From Desulfatibacillum sp. (GTDB taxonomy: Bacteria; Desulfobacterota; Desulfobacteria; Desulfobacterales; Desulfatibacillaceae), in NCBI GenBank assembly GCA_016342355.1, contig JAEINP010000033.1:1-59504 (forward strand): DNA of 59,504 nucleotides, given 5' to 3'. The translations under genes and the position numbers were made by a program. A model generated the notes under the pieces. That model was not told the DNA's origin and did not search any database. It saw nothing but the letters and a program-made list of their open reading frames with translations. Below are positions 1-8,237 of this stretch, piece after piece. How positions within the stretch are numbered: position 1 is the stretch's first letter; each line of letters opens with the position of its first letter.

Positions 1-1
1 T

Positions 2-244
2 GTGTCACTCTCTTATAAAGGCGAAAACGAGAGCGATTTTACATCACTGACTCCGGCAGATGGTACGCCGTCATTCGTAGGGCAATCGTCCATAGACATA
101 GTGTTTATGGGCGGATCCAAGCAGACGGACGCGGCCCGTCATTGGCTGGTGGATTACATCCGGGGTGCGGACTCAAACGGGGAAGGGGAAAGGTGTTTGA
201 GCTTTCAGGGCTTTATGGGGCTGGCTGGCTTCAAGGGCTGGTAA
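2..244 (+). CDS. possible C-terminal part of an unknown (phage?) protein
   Basis: An open frame runs in from the left edge to a stop at 242-244, with a GTG near the edge that could be a start but is more likely internal. I recognise no domain in the 80 visible residues. It sits just before the phage-like methylase, so it may be the tail of a phage gene. A second overlapping frame (142-399) looks no better. Coding status is uncertain. Confidence 0.25.
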   Translation: MSLSYKGENESDFTSLTPADGTPSFVGQSSIDIVFMGGSKQTDAARHWLVDYIRGADSNGEGERCLSFQGFMGLAGFKGW

Positions 245-253
245 AACAAAAAA

Positions 254-281
254 CCCCGCCTACATTATATAGTAGGCGGGG
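254..281. terminator. 10-bp GC-rich hairpin
   Basis: Arms CCCCGCCTAC (254-263) and GTAGGCGGGG (272-281) form a perfect 10-bp stem with an 8-nt AT loop. The A-run at 245-253 becomes a T-run on the minus strand, so it would read as a terminator there. On the plus strand there is no T-run. It separates the left-edge frame from the structured RNA that follows. Confidence 0.5.
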
Positions 282-295
282 CCTCTCGAAAATTA

Positions 296-369
296 GGAGC
301 AGGCGAAGGGGCGGCAACCCCTCCACCGACCCGATGCACCAACATCGGATCACGCTTTCGCGCTACTCC
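296..369 (+). ncRNA. C4-like antisense RNA (three-way junction)
   Basis: The sequence folds into a three-way junction. The closing stem has two parts, GGAG 296-299 with CTCC 366-369 and GCGAA 303-307 with TTCGC 357-361. Hairpin 1 is GGGG 308-311/CCCC 318-321. Hairpin 2 is CCGATG 331-336/CATCGG 343-348. This architecture, in the leader of a phage-type gene, matches what is known of the C4 antisense RNAs of P1/P7-like phages. CCCCTCC (318-324) is exactly complementary to the methylase Shine-Dalgarno GGAGGGG (405-411), and CCGATG (331-336) to CATCGG (435-440) inside the coding region. The family assignment is by recalled structure only. Confidence 0.5.
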
Positions 370-374
370 CGTTT

Positions 375-386
375 GCCCGCGCGGGC
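375..386. other. perfect 12-bp palindrome GCCCGCGCGGGC
   Basis: A self-complementary GC-only palindrome lies between the structured RNA and the methylase ribosome-binding site. It could end the small RNA, mark a processing stem, or bind a protein. No T-run follows. Confidence 0.4.
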
Positions 387-414
387 ACAGGGTGTATAGC
401 ACACGGAGGGGCGT

Positions 415-1173
415 ATGAACAGCCCATTGGCATACATCGGCGGCAAGAGCAAATTATCAGAAACCATCATCAACATGATGCCCGAGCATCAGGCCTATTG
501 CGAAGTCTTCGCCGGGGCAGCCTGGGTGCTGTTTCGCAAGGAACCCAGCAAGTATGAAACCATCAACGACCTGGACAGCGGCCTGGTGGCCTTTTACAGG
601 GTCTTGCAGTATCACCTGGAGGAATTTGTAAAACAGTTCAAATGGCTCCTTTCCTCCCGCGAATGGTTCGAGGATTACAAAAGGCAGCAAGACACCGGAG
701 GCCTGACAGAAATCCAACGGGCCGCCCGGTATTATTACCTTCAGAGGTTGTGCTTTGGGGGAAGGGTCAAGGCCAAGACTTATGGGGGAGGCCCCTTGCA
801 AAGGCCCCGGATCAATCTGCTTAGGTTCGAGGAGGAACTGTCCGAGGTCCATCTGCGTTTAGCCCGGGTCCAGATCGAGCATTTGCCCTGGCAGGATTTT
901 GTCAGACGCTACGACCGGCCCCAGACCTTTTTCTATATGGACCCGCCCTATTACCTGGCGCCCTACTACAACCACAACATGGCCTTGCCGGACTATGAGG
1001 CCATGGCGGCGATCCTGACGGGCGTCCAGGGCAGATTTCTCCTGAGCATCAACGACACGCCCGAAATGCGGGAGGTGTTTTCAGCCTTTACCATCGAGCC
1101 CGTGTCCCTAAAATACTCGGTGGCCAAACAGCAAAACACGGTGGGTAAAGAGTTGTTAATCAGGAATTATTGA
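415..1173 (+). CDS. D12-class N6-adenine DNA methyltransferase (Dam-like)
   Basis: A SAM-dependent adenine methylase of the D12/Dam class, 252 residues, about family length. The N-terminal SAM-binding motif reads YIGGKSKL (about residues 7-14), FAGAA follows at about 33-37, and the catalytic DPPY motif is present in YMDPPYYLAP (about residue 181). The start is set by ATG 415 with GGAGGGG at 405-411. No restriction partner is visible, so it is probably an orphan phage or prophage methylase that marks host or phage DNA. The RNA upstream could control its translation. A strong terminator follows at 1181-1213. The target sequence cannot be read from the protein. Confidence 0.88.
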   Translation: MNSPLAYIGGKSKLSETIINMMPEHQAYCEVFAGAAWVLFRKEPSKYETINDLDSGLVAFYRVLQYHLEEFVKQFKWLLSSREWFEDYKRQQDTGGLTEIQRAARYYYLQRLCFGGRVKAKTYGGGPLQRPRINLLRFEEELSEVHLRLARVQIEHLPWQDFVRRYDRPQTFFYMDPPYYLAPYYNHNMALPDYEAMAAILTGVQGRFLLSINDTPEMREVFSAFTIEPVSLKYSVAKQQNTVGKELLIRNY

Positions 1174-1180
1174 AGACTAA

Positions 1181-1213
1181 AAAAGGGGTTTAATCGTCGA
1201 TTAAACCCCTTTT
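1181..1213 (+). terminator. bidirectional terminator after methylase
   Basis: AAAAGGGGTTTAAT (1181-1194) pairs perfectly with ATTAAACCCCTTTT (1200-1213), with C/G closing a 3-nt loop. The A- and T-rich flanks make it usable on both strands. It lies 7 bases after the methylase stop. Confidence 0.85.
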
Positions 1214-1214
1214 A

Positions 1215-1655
1215 AAACCGTCTAAAACCCAAAAATCTAAATATTACAGACCATGTGTCCAGACATTACAAACCAAGTGGCGGATTACACGGGTCATGAC
1301 CAAATTGTCCTGCACCAGCGAAACGGCCATCATGATGACCTTTTTGGTGATGAATCTGCAAAAATGGCTGACCGTCATTTTTTTGCGCCTGATTTGGGGG
1401 CGTCGTTTTGGGGTGCTTTGCAGGGGTTTTTTCTGGTTGGCGACAAGACCTCAGCCCAGGCCCATGGCCTCGCTGCCAATTTAATGATTTTTTCAGTAAC
1501 CCATAAATAGTCAATGATATAAAGACGATGCAGTCGTATCTTAAAGTCTTGCTTGATAAAATAAACCTTGGCGCTCCCTTGGAGTGATGCAGTTAATAGT
1601 CAGGCATACCGGCAGCCTGGAACTGATTAGGGGGGTTACCACCTTTGTGGTATAT
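1215..1655. other. intergenic stretch without a recognisable gene
   Basis: About 440 bases. Overlapping short open frames occur on both strands (1253-1514), but none has a convincing ribosome-binding site or a recognisable sequence. The only structure seen is a small hairpin TACCAC/GTGGTA at 1637-1652 just past the stop of the downstream kinase gene. It lacks a T-run. Confidence 0.5.
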
Positions 1656-2696
1656 TTACGACTTGAGCGTTTCAGCCACTTTCAGCAACAACTGCGGTCC
1701 TGAAAAAGGTTTTTGGATAAATGGAACCACTGCCTCTCCCTTGCCTTCCGAGTTGACCATGCTTTCGGAGTATCCGGACATTAGAAGCAATTTGGCCTCC
1801 GGGTGATGCTCGGCAATCCGCCTGAAAACCTCCGGTCCTTTCATGCCAGGCATAACCACGTCGGAAAGCACCAGATTAATGGGGGCTTTATGCGAGGCGG
1901 CCAGAGCCAGTGCGTTTTCCACGTCCTTTGATTCAATGACAGTATACCCTCTGCGCCTTAAAATCATGCATGCCAGTTTGCGCACGGAAGCCTCGTCTTC
2001 AACCACCAGCACAGTACTGGCGGCAGAAAGGTCGCCATGTATAATTTCAGCGTGTTTCTCAGGGCTTGTTCCTTTATGGCTCAAGGGCAGATAAACTTTA
2101 AACGTTGTCCCCTCCCCTAGCTGGCTAGAGACCTGAATATCCCCGGAATCTTGTTTGACAACGCCATAGACGGTGGAAAGGCCGAGACCGGTTCCTTTAT
2201 CCACATCCTTGGTGGTGAAAAACGGCTCAAAGCAATTCCGGGCAACTTTTTCGTCCATACCGGTCCCGGTATCGCTGACTGCGATCATGATATATTCGCC
2301 GGGTATCATTTCCGGGCTAACCGCATTGGCTCCAGCCTCATCCAGTTCCACCAAACCGGTTGCAAAAGTCAGGCGGCCTCCGTCCGGCATGGCGTCCCTG
2401 GCGTTGACGGCTAAATTCATCAGCACCTGTCCCAACAAGGATGCATCCGCCCTTGCCGGGAGCGGAGTTGGCGCCAGTTCCAAATTCACCTGGATGTCTT
2501 CGCCAACCATTCGACCTATCATTTGTTCATATGAGCGGACTACGTCGCTAATCTCCAGAATCTTCATGGACATAATCTGCTTGCGCGCAAAAGACAGCAA
2601 TTGACGGGTCAGGTCCCTGGCACGCATTCCTGCATCGCGTATCTGTATTAGGTAGTCCACACCATGCGCATCTTGGGGCAAATCTGATATTAACAT
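1656..2696 (-). CDS. histidine kinase-receiver hybrid, C-terminal part (3' side of a frameshift)
   Basis: This frame carries the second half of the kinase dimerisation region, a HATPase_c domain ([12 protein letters not shown] as N-box, DTGTGMD as G1, [15 protein letters not shown] as F/G2) and a C-terminal receiver ([12 protein letters not shown]; phospho-acceptor Asp in [10 protein letters not shown]; Lys in IQKPF). It has no sensor and no H-box. Those are encoded in the next frame upstream (2690-3382), which ends a few codons past the H-box. One missing base near 2697-2705 would join the two into a single PAS-HisKA-HATPase-REC protein of about 575 residues. It is either a true pseudogene or a sequencing error. 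Independent translation from ATG 2696 is unlikely to give a working kinase. Confidence 0.75.
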   Translation of the reverse strand: MLISDLPQDAHGVDYLIQIRDAGMRARDLTRQLLSFARKQIMSMKILEISDVVRSYEQMIGRMVGEDIQVNLELAPTPLPARADASLLGQVLMNLAVNARDAMPDGGRLTFATGLVELDEAGANAVSPEMIPGEYIMIAVSDTGTGMDEKVARNCFEPFFTTKDVDKGTGLGLSTVYGVVKQDSGDIQVSSQLGEGTTFKVYLPLSHKGTSPEKHAEIIHGDLSAASTVLVVEDEASVRKLACMILRRRGYTVIESKDVENALALAASHKAPINLVLSDVVMPGMKGPEVFRRIAEHHPEAKLLLMSGYSESMVNSEGKGEAVVPFIQKPFSGPQLLLKVAETLKS

Positions 2697-3382
2697 GTCC
2701 GCAACCCTATGATGATCAGCAGCATGTTGTTGAAATCATGGGCTACCCCGCCTGCCAACCGGCCGATGGACTCCATTTTTTGGGCGTGGTGCAATTGGTT
2801 TTCCAGGTCCCTTTGCTTTTCCTCTGCCTGTTTATGGGCGGAAATATCGCTGATTACCATTCTGCAAACCGGATTTCCGTCTATGGTTTTAGCGATAGCG
2901 GCTTCCAGCCGCGCCCAGAATGGAGTGTCTGCATTCCTTATTAAACGTAATTCGCATACCTGGGGAGAACCTGTTTCAAAAAGCAATTTGCGGTGATGGT
3001 AGTAGATATCCTGGTCATCAGGGAGGATGAAACGGGACAAGGGCGCCTTGATCAAAGAACCCCGAGCCTGACCCAATAGGGTGGCTGCGGAAAGATTGGC
3101 CTCTGTAATCAGGCCTTTTTCATTTATGGTGCAATAACCAACCGGCGCCATGTCGTACAGTTCAAAATATCTCTCCCGCGAGGACTCCAACTCAGCCTGC
3201 GTCCGGCGAAGTTCCTCATTCTGCATTTCCAGTTCTATCTGATGCACCTGGAGTTCATGGAGCATGCGCCGCGCCTCTTCAGGGACAAGGTTTTCCTGTT
3301 TATCCAGTTCATGGGCCAACTTTTCCTCCGCCAGCATGCGCAAATGGTCAGCATAGTCCTGCGCATTTTTTGTATCCGTCAT
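2690..3382 (-). CDS. PAS sensor plus H-box, N-terminal part of the same frameshifted hybrid kinase
   Basis: Begins at ATG 3382 with GAGAGGA upstream. An N-terminal coiled coil (heptad-like, about residues 12-70) is followed by a PAS domain (about 72-190) and the start of HisKA with the H-box GGVAHDFNN. After NNMLLIII the frame runs into TAA within a few codons, where relatives continue. The continuation (ADMLISDLP and onward) is in the +1-shifted frame at 1656-2696. The sensor is soluble, so the signal is probably cytoplasmic. Its cognate receiver is fused at the C-terminus of the broken partner. Confidence 0.75.
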   Translation of the reverse strand: MTDTKNAQDYADHLRMLAEEKLAHELDKQENLVPEEARRMLHELQVHQIELEMQNEELRRTQAELESSRERYFELYDMAPVGYCTINEKGLITEANLSAATLLGQARGSLIKAPLSRFILPDDQDIYYHHRKLLFETGSPQVCELRLIRNADTPFWARLEAAIAKTIDGNPVCRMVISDISAHKQAEEKQRDLENQLHHAQKMESIGRLAGGVAHDFNNMLLIIIGLRTC

Positions 3383-3384
3383 AA

Positions 3385-3924
3385 CTACGTCCTCTCAGTT
3401 AACGGCCTTTCTATGGTTACGATGGCGTAAGCATTACCGGACTTGTCAACCAATGGGGTTGCGGTCAGCAAAACATCCACAATCCGGTTGTCCTTGGATA
3501 GTCGTTGGATGCTTTGGGGCATTAAAATTTCGGCGCGGGCGGTCTCCCGGATTTTTTTCAGGGTGATTTCGTATTGATCCCCGGGAATCATCTCACGGAT
3601 GTTCATGGCAAGGGCCTCAGCTTCGGTCCAGCCGAAAATCTGCTCCGCCGCCGAATTCCATGCCATAATCCGGCCTTCCATATCCTGCACTGTAACGGCG
3701 TCGTTTACATCACGCACCACAGCGGCAAGATGGCGCGTGATTTCGGACTCCCGCAGGGCGTCCCGCATATTCCGGACTTCCGTGACATCCGTGAAGGTGA
3801 GCACTGCCCCTTCAATCACATTTTCCAGGGTGCGGTAGGGACGGATACGGAGCAGGTACCATTTTCCCGCCAGAGTCCGGGCTTCCACCTCTTTCGGAAT
3901 CAGACTATCCAGCACGGCGCTCAC
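3385..3924 (-). pseudogene. C-terminal PAS segment of an internally deleted CheB/CheR-type fusion protein
   Basis: The 179 residues start directly in the PAS region typical of CheB/CheR fusion proteins (IPKEVEARTLAGKWYLLRIR, then TLENVIEGAVLTFTDVTE), continue into a second PAS domain (about 63-175) and stop. The methylesterase and methyltransferase domains expected upstream are missing. The frame opens with GTG 3924, overlapping the stop of a 24-codon frame (3921-3995) that resembles the extreme N-terminus of such proteins. This suggests an internal deletion of more than 1.5 kb of coding sequence. It lies 2 bases upstream of the PAS-kinase frame, with which it would have formed a signalling operon. 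A solo PAS protein is a less likely alternative. Confidence 0.6.
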
Positions 3925-3995
3925 GTCCTCTCAGGCGCCGGGGAAACGAGTTTATTGTCAGGCGTTTTCGGGGCGCCCTTTTTTTTGGGGGACAT
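3921..3995 (-). pseudogene. 24-codon N-terminal stub of the deleted CheB/CheR-type gene
   Basis: ATG 3995 to TGA 3921-3923 encodes a Lys/Pro-rich peptide (starts MSPKKKGAPKTP, ends APERT). Such low-complexity leaders commonly precede the CheB domain in fusion proteins. The stop overlaps GTG 3924 of the PAS remnant. A 12-base sequence, ACGTCCTCTCAG on the plus strand, occurs at this junction (3923-3934) and again at the end of the PAS frame (3387-3398). This may reflect the recombination that removed the middle of the gene. Confidence 0.4.
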
Positions 3996-4183
3996 GGGGC
4001 CTCTTGTTCAATAAAATCTTGCAGGGCGTCTTAAAAAATGGCCCTGGACGAGTTGATTACAAAAAGTGGCGGTTCCGAATATATTACTGTACACTGGTTA
4101 ATTTTCACGTGTCCATGGAATTCCCCCCTGCGCCGGGGAATATTCTCACAAAAACGTTGTTCAACCTTATTCTCCGACAAAAA

Positions 4184-4219
4184 AAACCGGCCGCTCCAAT
4201 AATTCGGGGCGGCCGGTTT
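4184..4219 (-). terminator. Rho-independent terminator of the SDR gene
   Basis: AAACCGGCCGC (4184-4194) pairs with GCGGCCGGTTT (4209-4219). The A-run at 4179-4186 is a T-run on the minus strand. It lies about 60 bases after the SDR stop at 4279. Confidence 0.85.
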
Positions 4220-4278
4220 AATTTCATACGAAAGCCTCGGCGCTGCAAGGGCTTTCATGGGTGCGACTTTAAATCCTA

Positions 4279-5187
4279 TCAGGAAAGCAGGGGCATCATA
4301 TAACTGAAAATGCTTGTTCCGCTGTCGTGGGGCTTGCACCCTTCCAAGTCGGAGATTTTGTCGAAATTGTCCCGGATTTCTTCCACGGTGATGTCCCTTT
4401 GGGCGTCGCCAATGCACACTCCGGGGCCGGAAACCACGGCGGTTCTGCCGTACCATCCCGCGCCCATGACAAAAATCTGGCCGGTGGCCTGATTTTCTTC
4501 GGAGCAAAGATACAGCACCATGGGGGAGTTGAACTGGGGACGCAGTTTTTTGCCCATGTTCTCGTCAATGATGTCCTCGGTCATGCGGGAGTAAGCCGTG
4601 GGGGCGATGGTGTTGATTTTGATGTCGTATTTGGCCAGTTCGAGCTTGAGGGTGTTCATGATGCCGGCCACGCCCATTTTGGCTGCGCCGTAGTTGCACT
4701 GGCCGAAGTTGCCGTAAAGCCCGGAGGTGGAGGATGTGAAGATAACCCTTCCGTAGCCGTTGGCCTTCATGGCGGTAATGGCGGGCTGGGTCACGCAAAA
4801 AGCGCCCTTGAGATGCACGGCGATAACCAGATCCCATTCCTGCTCTGTCATTTTCAGGAAGGAACGGTCACGCAGAATGCCGGCGTTGTTGATGAGAATA
4901 TCCACCTTGCCGAAGGCGTCAATAGCGGTTTTCACGATATTGGCGCCGCCTTCCATGGTGGCCACATTGTCGTAGTTGGCGACGGCTTCGCCGCCCGCGG
5001 CCTTGATTTCATCCACCACGGAGTCGGCTGCGGAGGAGCTGGCGCCTGTTCCGTCCCGGGATCCTCCAAGATCATTAACCACCACCTTGGCTCCTCTTGC
5101 AGCCAATTCCATGGCGTACATCCTGCCAATACCAGCGCCTGCGCCGGTTACAATAGCCACTCTTCCGTCAAATCTGATTTCTGACAT
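4279..5187 (-). CDS. SDR dehydrogenase, MFE-2/HSD17B4 type
   Basis: A classical short-chain dehydrogenase of 302 residues that matches the (3R)-hydroxyacyl-CoA dehydrogenase domain of peroxisomal multifunctional enzyme 2. The NAD(P)-binding TGAGAGIG is at about 14-21, NNAG at 100-103, and the catalytic triad is Ser153, Tyr166, Lys170 (YGAAK). Asp39 after the second strand favours NAD+. It also has the long C-terminal extension of MFE-2 dehydrogenases. It is a close paralogue of the gene at 16688-17599, and the two proteins align almost without gaps. It is monocistronic, with its own terminator. A beta-oxidation role is inferred from the family; the chain specificity is unknown. Confidence 0.85.
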   Translation of the reverse strand: MSEIRFDGRVAIVTGAGAGIGRMYAMELAARGAKVVVNDLGGSRDGTGASSSAADSVVDEIKAAGGEAVANYDNVATMEGGANIVKTAIDAFGKVDILINNAGILRDRSFLKMTEQEWDLVIAVHLKGAFCVTQPAITAMKANGYGRVIFTSSTSGLYGNFGQCNYGAAKMGVAGIMNTLKLELAKYDIKINTIAPTAYSRMTEDIIDENMGKKLRPQFNSPMVLYLCSEENQATGQIFVMGAGWYGRTAVVSGPGVCIGDAQRDITVEEIRDNFDKISDLEGCKPHDSGTSIFSYMMPLLS

Positions 5188-5580
5188 CCTGGTCCTCTAC
5201 TTTCCGCCCTGGCCGAAGCCTTGGGCTGTTTATGTTAGGGTTCCAATTCCTGAAGCCTGAAGTTTTCCTCCAAGAGTTAATACAAAAAACACCTTATGAA
5301 AAATGAGTCAAGACAAAAATACATTAAAAATAGATGAAATGGTCAGCTTTCATCCCTAATTGGAAAGGGTGTATGCAAAAATTTCAGAACAACAGAAGAC
5401 TTGGTTCAATTTTTCCCGAAATTGAACCTCGCGATCTTTTCTATCGCTCTCTCCCCAAAACAGATTATTCATCCGCGCTTCCCGGATATGATTTTTCTGC
5501 CCCGGAATATAACCCATAGGAAATGGTCAGGTCATGACAAATTTTCAAAAACCCATCCGCAAAAACCCTGAACTGACAGT
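5188..5580. other. intergenic, no convincing gene
   Basis: About 390 bases, AT-richer than its surroundings. One short plus frame (5334-5519) has no ribosome-binding site or known motif. The stretch probably holds the promoter of the minus-strand SDR and the decayed upstream part of the kinase whose end lies at 5581-5790. Confidence 0.4.
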
Positions 5581-5790
5581 ATGGACACCAAAACACTCCA
5601 AAGAGTGCTTGAACCATTTTTTATAACCCGGACCGTGGGGGAGAAAATCGGCATAGGCCTTGCAGGTGTGTATGCCATCGTGACAGACTTGGGCGGGTCC
5701 ATTACCGCCCGCAGTCGACTTGGGAAAGGTAGTCTGTTCAGAATTCTTGTTCCCGTAATAACTGTGGACTCCCAAAAGCCTATGGTATAG
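5581..5790 (+). pseudogene. HATPase C-terminal stub of a histidine kinase
   Basis: Only the last 69 residues of a kinase ATPase domain remain. MDTKTLQRVLEPFF is the usual G1/F-box context, and KIGIGLAGVY stands where GTGLGL would be expected, so the G2 box is degraded. The frame is closed upstream by a TGA at 5569-5571, so no dimerisation domain or N-box is present. It precedes an intact receiver gene by 54 bases, which suggests the remains of a kinase-regulator pair. Confidence 0.7.
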
Positions 5791-5844
5791 GAACGAAGGA
5801 ACAAAAAAAAGAAAATATAGCGGTGCATAGTCTGGAGCATAAAC

Positions 5845-6210
5845 ATGCATAATATTCTGATCATTGATGACGAAAAAGAAATTTGCACCGTGTTCCAAAT
5901 GACCCTGGAAAGGGCGGGCTATTCTGTACGGTCTGCCCTGGATGGGGATGAAGGAATACGGCTGTTTAAGGAAAATCCGGCGGAACTCCTGATTGTGGAT
6001 ATTATCATGCCGGAAAAAGACGGCATTGAAACCATTGTGGAAATACGCAGAGCTTTCCCTGGCGTCAAAATTGTGGCAGTTTCCGGGGGAGGACGCATTT
6101 CCTCTGACGAATACCTGAAAATGGCCAAAACCCTGGGTGCGAATATTACCCTGGAAAAACCTGTCACCCGGGACGTTTTACTAAAAGCTGTTAAGGACTT
6201 ATTGGAATAA
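5845..6210 (+). CDS. single-domain response regulator (CheY-like receiver)
   Basis: A stand-alone receiver of 121 residues: acidic pair Asp8-Asp9, phospho-acceptor Asp52 in LLIVDIIMP, Ser in VAVSGG and the conserved Lys in LEKP. There is no output domain, so it would act by phosphotransfer or protein contact. The kinase directly upstream is only a C-terminal stub, leaving this receiver without an adjacent partner. It converges on dacB, with 31 bases between the stops. Confidence 0.88.
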   Translation: MHNILIIDDEKEICTVFQMTLERAGYSVRSALDGDEGIRLFKENPAELLIVDIIMPEKDGIETIVEIRRAFPGVKIVAVSGGGRISSDEYLKMAKTLGANITLEKPVTRDVLLKAVKDLLE

Positions 6211-6241
6211 TAAACTGAATTCATACCATGAAATGGTTTTC

Positions 6242-7522
6242 TCACTTTTTCAAAAGCGTCCTCGCCTGCTGTGATTCCAAAACCTTATCCAAAACCCTCC
6301 GGGCCGATCCTCCAGGTGTGTTGACAAATATGACGAACCGTCCCAGATCCTGACCTTCTCCTACCTGGAAATACCCCACCAGGGTGCTTACTCCTGTCAG
6401 GGTTCCGGTTTTGTACCAGATCCCTTCCTCCTGATGCATAAGCGTATGATAAGGCTGGAATTTTTTCAGAACCTTCATCATCTGAATCGCGGCAATCCGA
6501 TTATCCCGGGAAAGACCTGAGCCCTCGGCGATTTGTAAATCCTTGATCCCCAGTTCCTCCGAGGCAAAAGCCCTTGCTGTTTTCACGGCCTTGTCCAGGG
6601 TGGCTGGCGCACCTTCTTCCCTGGCTCCGACAGTTAAAAAGACCTGGTTCACAATAAAATTGTTGGAATATTCCAAGGCCTTTTTCACCACCTCGGACAG
6701 GGTGTAAGGCGATTCGTGGGTGAACAACAAGGTGTCGCCCGGTTCCACCTTGCCCAAAACCACGTCTCTACAAACCATTCCGTCCTGTACCAAAAAATGC
6801 CTTAACAGATGCCCGGCATACAGGGTGGTGTGTTCTTCCTCCTGAGTCAGGAGCACCCTGCCCTTGGGATATTTTTTGTCGATGATGATCTTTTGGGCAA
6901 AGGGAATCATGGGGGTCTGGGGTTCGGCGGAAACAGGCTTCCGGCCCGGCCCCCAATCAAAAAATACTGTGTTGAAATTGGCGCATAAAGCGCCCACCGG
7001 AGCATCGTAGGGATTTGCCGTGGAGCCCGTGCCGGGAATCTCCAGGGGGGATTCAAAAAAAGACGAATCCAGCACGATTTGCTTGCAGGAGGGCATGCGG
7101 CTGGCGATTTCCTTAGCCAGAGGCCCCAGGACTTCGGAAATGAGCAGAGGGTCCCCAAAACCCTTTATTTTAAGGTTATTCTCGGAATCCGTATAAATAC
7201 CCGCTGTAAAACGAAAATCCGGCTTCAGTTTTTCCAGGGCCAACAGGCTGGTGAAGACTTTAAAGGTGGAAGCGGGCGTACGGTATGCATCCTTATTATA
7301 AGCATAAACAATATTCCCCCTGGAATCCTCGACCAACAGGGAATCCCCGGAGGACAGCACCCTGGACAGGGACTTGGGCAGGGTGTTTTCCGGGGTAATG
7401 TCTTTGGACAGGACTGTGGACCCGCCAAGGGCCAGAACCACTACCCAGACCCACAGAATCATTCCAGTGCGCCCTATCCTTCCGGGCAACCCTTTTCCCG
7501 CCTTAAGTCCAAGGTATTTCAT
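6242..7522 (-). CDS. dacB: D-alanyl-D-alanine carboxypeptidase/endopeptidase (PBP4 class)
   Basis: A periplasmic class C low-molecular-mass penicillin-binding protein of 426 residues that trims or cleaves peptidoglycan peptide cross-links. An N-terminal hydrophobic segment (about 20-38) acts as signal or anchor. The active site reads STFK (Ser85-Lys88), SNN (in LEYSNNF) and KTG (in WYKTGTL). The large insertion domain between SxxK and SxN expected of PBP4 is present, somewhat shorter than in E. coli. It lies 10 bases downstream of the DedA-like gene, so the two are probably co-transcribed. Confidence 0.88.
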   Translation of the reverse strand: MKYLGLKAGKGLPGRIGRTGMILWVWVVVLALGGSTVLSKDITPENTLPKSLSRVLSSGDSLLVEDSRGNIVYAYNKDAYRTPASTFKVFTSLLALEKLKPDFRFTAGIYTDSENNLKIKGFGDPLLISEVLGPLAKEIASRMPSCKQIVLDSSFFESPLEIPGTGSTANPYDAPVGALCANFNTVFFDWGPGRKPVSAEPQTPMIPFAQKIIIDKKYPKGRVLLTQEEEHTTLYAGHLLRHFLVQDGMVCRDVVLGKVEPGDTLLFTHESPYTLSEVVKKALEYSNNFIVNQVFLTVGAREEGAPATLDKAVKTARAFASEELGIKDLQIAEGSGLSRDNRIAAIQMMKVLKKFQPYHTLMHQEEGIWYKTGTLTGVSTLVGYFQVGEGQDLGRFVIFVNTPGGSARRVLDKVLESQQARTLLKK

Positions 7523-7532
7523 AGTCTTTCCG

Positions 7533-8114
7533 TTACATCAGGTACTTGATCAGCACAAACCCGGCAATGAGCAAAATGGTGAAAATAATGGCCAACAAGT
7601 TGAAATATTTGTCTATGTACGGTTTGATGGTGGGGCCGAAATAGTAAAAGCAGCCTGCCACCAAAAAGAACCGGGCCGAACGGGAAACGGCGGAAGCCAG
7701 GCAAAATACCGGAAAATTGATTTTAAAGGCGCCGCCTGCAATGGTGAACAACTTGTAGGGAATAGGCGTAAAGCCTGCCACAAAGGTGATCCAGGCATCA
7801 TAGGTGGCATACAATTCCTGCACATGGACGAATTTATCCGTAAGGTGATAAAACTCAACAATCCTATAACCTACTGCGTCCATGAACTGCCAGCCCAGAA
7901 AATACCCGAACATCCCGCCCAAAATGGACCCCACGGAACAATACGCGGCGAATTTAAAAGCCTGCTTGGGTAGCCCCAAAGCCAACACAATCAACAGGGC
8001 GTCCGGGGGAATGGGAAAGAAAGAGGATTCTGCAAAAGCCAACACTGCAAGAGCCCAAACACCATAGGGGCTTTCCCCCCATCCGATCACCCAATTGTAC
8101 AAACGTTTCAACAT
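7533..8114 (-). CDS. DedA/VTT-domain inner-membrane protein (YqaA type)
   Basis: 193 residues with about four to five hydrophobic segments. It has the VTT-type pattern of a reentrant loop rich in Glu/Pro (AFAESSFFPIPPD, about 27-39) and the later GFTPIPYK (about 115). YqaA/DedA proteins are linked to lipid flipping and membrane homeostasis; the substrate here is unknown. The pcm-yqaA order is common in proteobacteria, but here a terminator separates them. Translation into dacB is closely spaced. Confidence 0.82.
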   Translation of the reverse strand: MLKRLYNWVIGWGESPYGVWALAVLAFAESSFFPIPPDALLIVLALGLPKQAFKFAAYCSVGSILGGMFGYFLGWQFMDAVGYRIVEFYHLTDKFVHVQELYATYDAWITFVAGFTPIPYKLFTIAGGAFKINFPVFCLASAVSRSARFFLVAGCFYYFGPTIKPYIDKYFNLLAIIFTILLIAGFVLIKYLM

Positions 8115-8185
8115 GGTTTCCTGCTTTCCTGATAGGCTGATTTAGAAAAAATGAAGTTACCGTTATAAAAGGCGGGACAGAAACG

Positions 8186-8210
8186 AAAAAAAAGGGAGCA
8201 GGCCTCCCCC
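8186..8210 (-). terminator. terminator after pcm
   Basis: GGGAG (8194-8198) pairs with CTCCC (8204-8208). On the minus strand the hairpin is followed by eight or more Ts (complement of the A-run at 8186-8193). It lies between pcm and the DedA-like gene. Confidence 0.75.
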
Positions 8211-8237
8211 CGGTTTTGCTTCAGGCATTGCAAGATA

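Noticed and set aside
1253-1514. Short overlapping frames on both strands after the methylase
   Set aside because: No ribosome-binding site, no recognisable sequence; likely chance frames.
1637-1652. Hairpin TACCAC/GTGGTA as kinase terminator
   Set aside because: Six-bp stem without a T-run on the minus strand; too weak to call.
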